Under the pieces are notes generated by a model. The model searched no databases. It had not been told where the DNA came from and saw only the letters and a list, made by a program, of their open reading frames with translations. Shown here in pieces: positions 61,601-64,000 of a stretch of 64,000 bases of DNA. Numbering within the stretch: the first letter of the stretch is position 1; every line of letters begins with the position of its first letter. This DNA is from Anisodus tanguticus (lineage: Eukaryota; Streptophyta; Magnoliopsida; Solanales; Solanaceae). The position numbers and the translations under genes are program-made. The stretch covers positions 19,836,753-19,900,752 of the forward strand of contig CM067552.1 of assembly GCA_034509755.1 (NCBI GenBank). The letters are read 5' to 3'.

Positions 61601-64000
61601 TCCATACATAGCTCATACAATCTGTTTTAATGATAAAATGAAGTCAAGGTATCCCTCATTGACTTAAAAGGAATTAGCACCGCCCCAACGACTAGCTTAT
61701 ACGATAGGTTTTACAGTGGTTCTCCCCACTGTAAAATATGTTATGGGCCGTAAAAGGTCACAGTGAAACAAATCTACCAACAATAACGTTTTGTTAAGTT
61801 TTACGTTGGAGGTCTCAGAGTTTTGCCGATTGTAAAACACAATTATAGTCGTAAATCCCACCATAAAACATAGGGATTTTCAAAATTGAGACGAATTTAT
61901 TTCATTTGATTCGATTTACCTTTGTACAACTTATCCTTCTGTAGACAAGATTTGGACCGTTATTACATTCTTCATAAGATCACATATCCTCCTGAGAAGT
62001 TGGTATCCAATCGATGGTACAAGTAGACGTGAAACTATGAGGCGTAATATGTGTCATGTGTATAGATGTCATATATGTCCTTGTAGGCATATGTTTTAAT
62101 GTACATACTTCCATGGTGGCCTTGTTAGCTCTTCCTATGCTTATATGCTTATTAGGGTGGTGTCGTAAGTTGTTTGTCACTTTTGAATTCTTTCAGTCTA
62201 TCATGCGGCATTGACGACCCATTTGCTTGTTTAGAAATATGGTTAAGTCATATATGTAGTGCTCGATGATTAATACCTAGGTGTCGGTCGGTGCTCTCTC
62301 GGGTTGGGGTGTGACACTAAGTCCAACTCTTCATCTATTAGGAATTACTCAATATTCCTTTTTCTCCAATGTCGACATGGAATAGCTTCCAGTGTCAAGT
62401 TGTGTGATAGTTAGAATTAGTTCCTTCGAGCAGTTCCTCTGAATAATGTGACTGCTTCACTAAGTGTTTTGTATATCTGGTGTCACACCCTAAACTGGAG
62501 TTGCATGACCGGCACCCTATTTCCTACTTGCTCGAGCATACCTATTTGTAATTTTGTCCATACATAGCTCATACATATCTGTTTTAATGATAAAATGAAG
62601 TCAAGGTAGCCCTCATTGACTTAAAAGGAATTAGCACCGCCTCAACGACTAGCTTATACGATAGCTTTTACGGTGGTTATCCCAATGTAAAATATTTTAC
62701 GGGCCGTAAAAGGTCACAGTGAAACAACTCTACCTCCACCAGCATTTTGTTAAGTTTTACGGTGGAGGTCTCAGAGTTTTGCCGATTGTAAAACACAATT
62801 ATAGTCGTAAATCCCACCATAAAACATAGGGATTTTCAAAATTGTGACGAATTTATTTCATTTGATTCGATTTACCTTTGTACAACTTATCCTTCTGTAG
62901 ACAAGATTTGGACCGTTATTACTTTCTTCATAAGATCACATATCCTCCTGAGAAGTTGGTATCCAATCGATGGTACAAGTAGACGTGAAACTATGAGGCG
63001 TAAGATGTGTCATGTGTATAGATGTCATATATGTCCTTGTAGGAATATGTTTTAATGTACATACTTCCATGGTAGCCTTGTTAGCTCCTTCTATGCTTAT
63101 ATGATTATTAGGGTGGTATCGTAAGTTGTTTATCACTTTTGAATTCTTTTAGTCTTTCATGCGGCATTGACGGCCCACTTGTTTGTTAAGAAATATGGCT
63201 AAGTCATGTATGTAGTGCTCGAAGATTATTACCTAGGTTTCGGTCAGTGCCTCTCCGGGTTGGGGTGTGACACTAAGTCCAACTCTTCATCTATTAGGAA
63301 TTACGCAATATTCCTTTATCTCTAATGTCGATATGGAATAGCTTCCAGTGTCAAGTTGTGTGATAGTTAGAATTAATTCCTTCGAGCAGTTCCTCTGAAT
63401 AATATGACTGCTTCAGTAAGTGTTTTGTATATCTGGTGTCACACCCTAAACTGGAGTGGCGTGACCGGCACCCTATTTCCTACTTGCACGAGCATACCTA
63501 TTTGTAATTTTGTCCATACATAGCTCATACAATCTGTTTTAATGATAAAATGAAGTCAAGGTATCCCTCATTGACTTAAAAGGAATTAGCACCGCCCCAA
63601 CGACTAGCTTATACGATAGGTTTTACAGTGGTTCTCCCCACTGTAAAATATGTTATGGGCCGTAAAAGGTCACAGTGAAACAACTCTACCAACAATAACG
63701 TTTTGTTAAGTTTTACGGTGGAGGTCTCAGAGTTTTGCCGATTGTAAAACACAATTATAGTCGTAAATCCCACCATAAAACATAGGGATTTTCAAAATTG
63801 TGACGAATTTATTTCATTTGATTCGATTTACCTTTGTACAACTTATCCTCTCGTAGACAAGATTTGGACCGTTATTACATTCTTCATAAGATCACATATC
63901 CTCCTGAGAAGTTGGTATCCAATCGATGGTACAAGTAGACGTGAAACTATGAGGCGTAATATGTGTCATGTGTATAGATGTCATATATGTCCTTGTAGGC
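58700..64000. repeat. Short-range higher-order arrangement at the right end
   Basis: Monomers anchored at 59111, 61980 and 63892 form one type (CTACCAACAATAACG upstream, GAGGCGTAATATGTG). Those at 60068, 61024 and 62936 form another (CCTAGGTTTCGG downstream, GATTATTAGGG). The order is type 1, 2, 2, 1, 2, 1, with offsets of 2869 and 1912. Confidence 0.75.

Larger units (their letters stand above)
23394..64000. repeat. Satellite array, right part (about 42.5 monomers of ~956 bp, open at window edge)
   Basis: Head-to-tail copies, one orientation throughout. Anchor TCACATATCCTCC (or a one- or two-base variant) was placed at 23424, 24371, 25326, 26283, 27239, 28194, 29150, 30107, 31379, 32335, 33290, 34246, 35203, 36162, 37119, 38075, 39031, 39985, 40942, 41903, 42859, 43814, 44769, 45724, 46680, 47636, 48591, 49547, 50504, 51460, 52417, 53373, 54329, 55286, 56242, 57198, 58154, 59111, 60068, 61024, 61980, 62936 and 63892. 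Nearly all spacings are 954-961 (one is 947, one 1272). An open frame of ~66 codons on the - strand recurs in most copies but is simply one segment of the repeat; no gene was found. Confidence 0.97.

Noticed and set aside
25326..63136. Recurrent ~66-codon open frames on the - strand (starting MINNLRYHPN) in most monomers
   Set aside because: They are one segment of the satellite read again and again. The frame is lost by stop or start changes in several monomers (37119, 39031, 47636, 56242) without other consequence, there is no recognisable domain, and differences look like ordinary repeat drift. A codon-position substitution test would be needed to revive the idea.
10666..64000. CRISPR-like or rDNA spacer-like tandem repeat
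   Set aside because: There are no unique spacers, the unit is ~956 bp, no rRNA gene sequence was seen, and the context is plant retrotransposons.

Overview
The window reads as repeat-dominated plant nuclear DNA. No intact host gene, rRNA or tRNA could be supported. The style of the Ty3/gypsy elements points to an asterid, most plausibly Solanaceae. The clues are LTRs of about 2.1-2.4 kb that begin TGT[AT]AC/TGTCAC and end TGACA or TTCA, an initiator-Met-like primer site TGGTATCA[AG]AGC, a purine tract AAGGGGGGAAGGA, and repeated TTTTACGG motifs in LTR sequence. The species assignment is inference.

Layout. (1) 1-4357, + strand: the 3' half of a decayed Ty3/gypsy element (A), with RNase H, integrase and chromodomain-like remnants, then a purine tract and an LTR at 2204-4357. 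(2) 4358-11360, - strand: a second decayed Ty3/gypsy element (B), with integrase, RNase H, RT, protease and gag remnants, a leader with primer site, and a 5' LTR proposed at 8984-11360. A sits inside B: B's reading is interrupted exactly at 4357/4358, so B's 3' end should lie left of the window. (3) 10666-13862 and 23394-64000: one tandem satellite array with a modal period of 956 bp. Forty-six copies of an anchor motif were located, and the array runs off the right edge. (4) 13863-23393, - strand: a structurally complete but non-coding LTR retrotransposon (C, 9531 bp, LTRs 2385 and 2415 bp, target duplication ATTTG) that cuts one satellite monomer.

How the parts relate. The first satellite monomer (10666-11620) is continuous with element B: its left ~695 bp coincide with the outer (U3) part of B's 5' LTR, and its right ~260 bp lie just outside that LTR. 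The other 45 copies carry the same composite, with the LTR part joined at the same point to the outside part. The most economical reading is that the array was seeded from the edge of B's LTR and amplified away from it. Each monomer holds a 792-bp module bounded by ~38-bp inverted LTR-like ends, plus three consecutive dyad symmetries. The array shows local homogenisation and higher-order order: a ~4.2 kb block repeated 8.6 kb apart, tandem triplets, dimers, and a 316-bp partial copy. C inserted after the array formed, because both of its flanks are satellite. This is the structure expected of a retrotransposon-derived, possibly pericentromeric or centromeric satellite. Such origins are known in Solanum, but this particular monomer is not one I recognise. 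The many ~66-residue open frames on the - strand are the same stretch of monomer read repeatedly and are not treated as genes.
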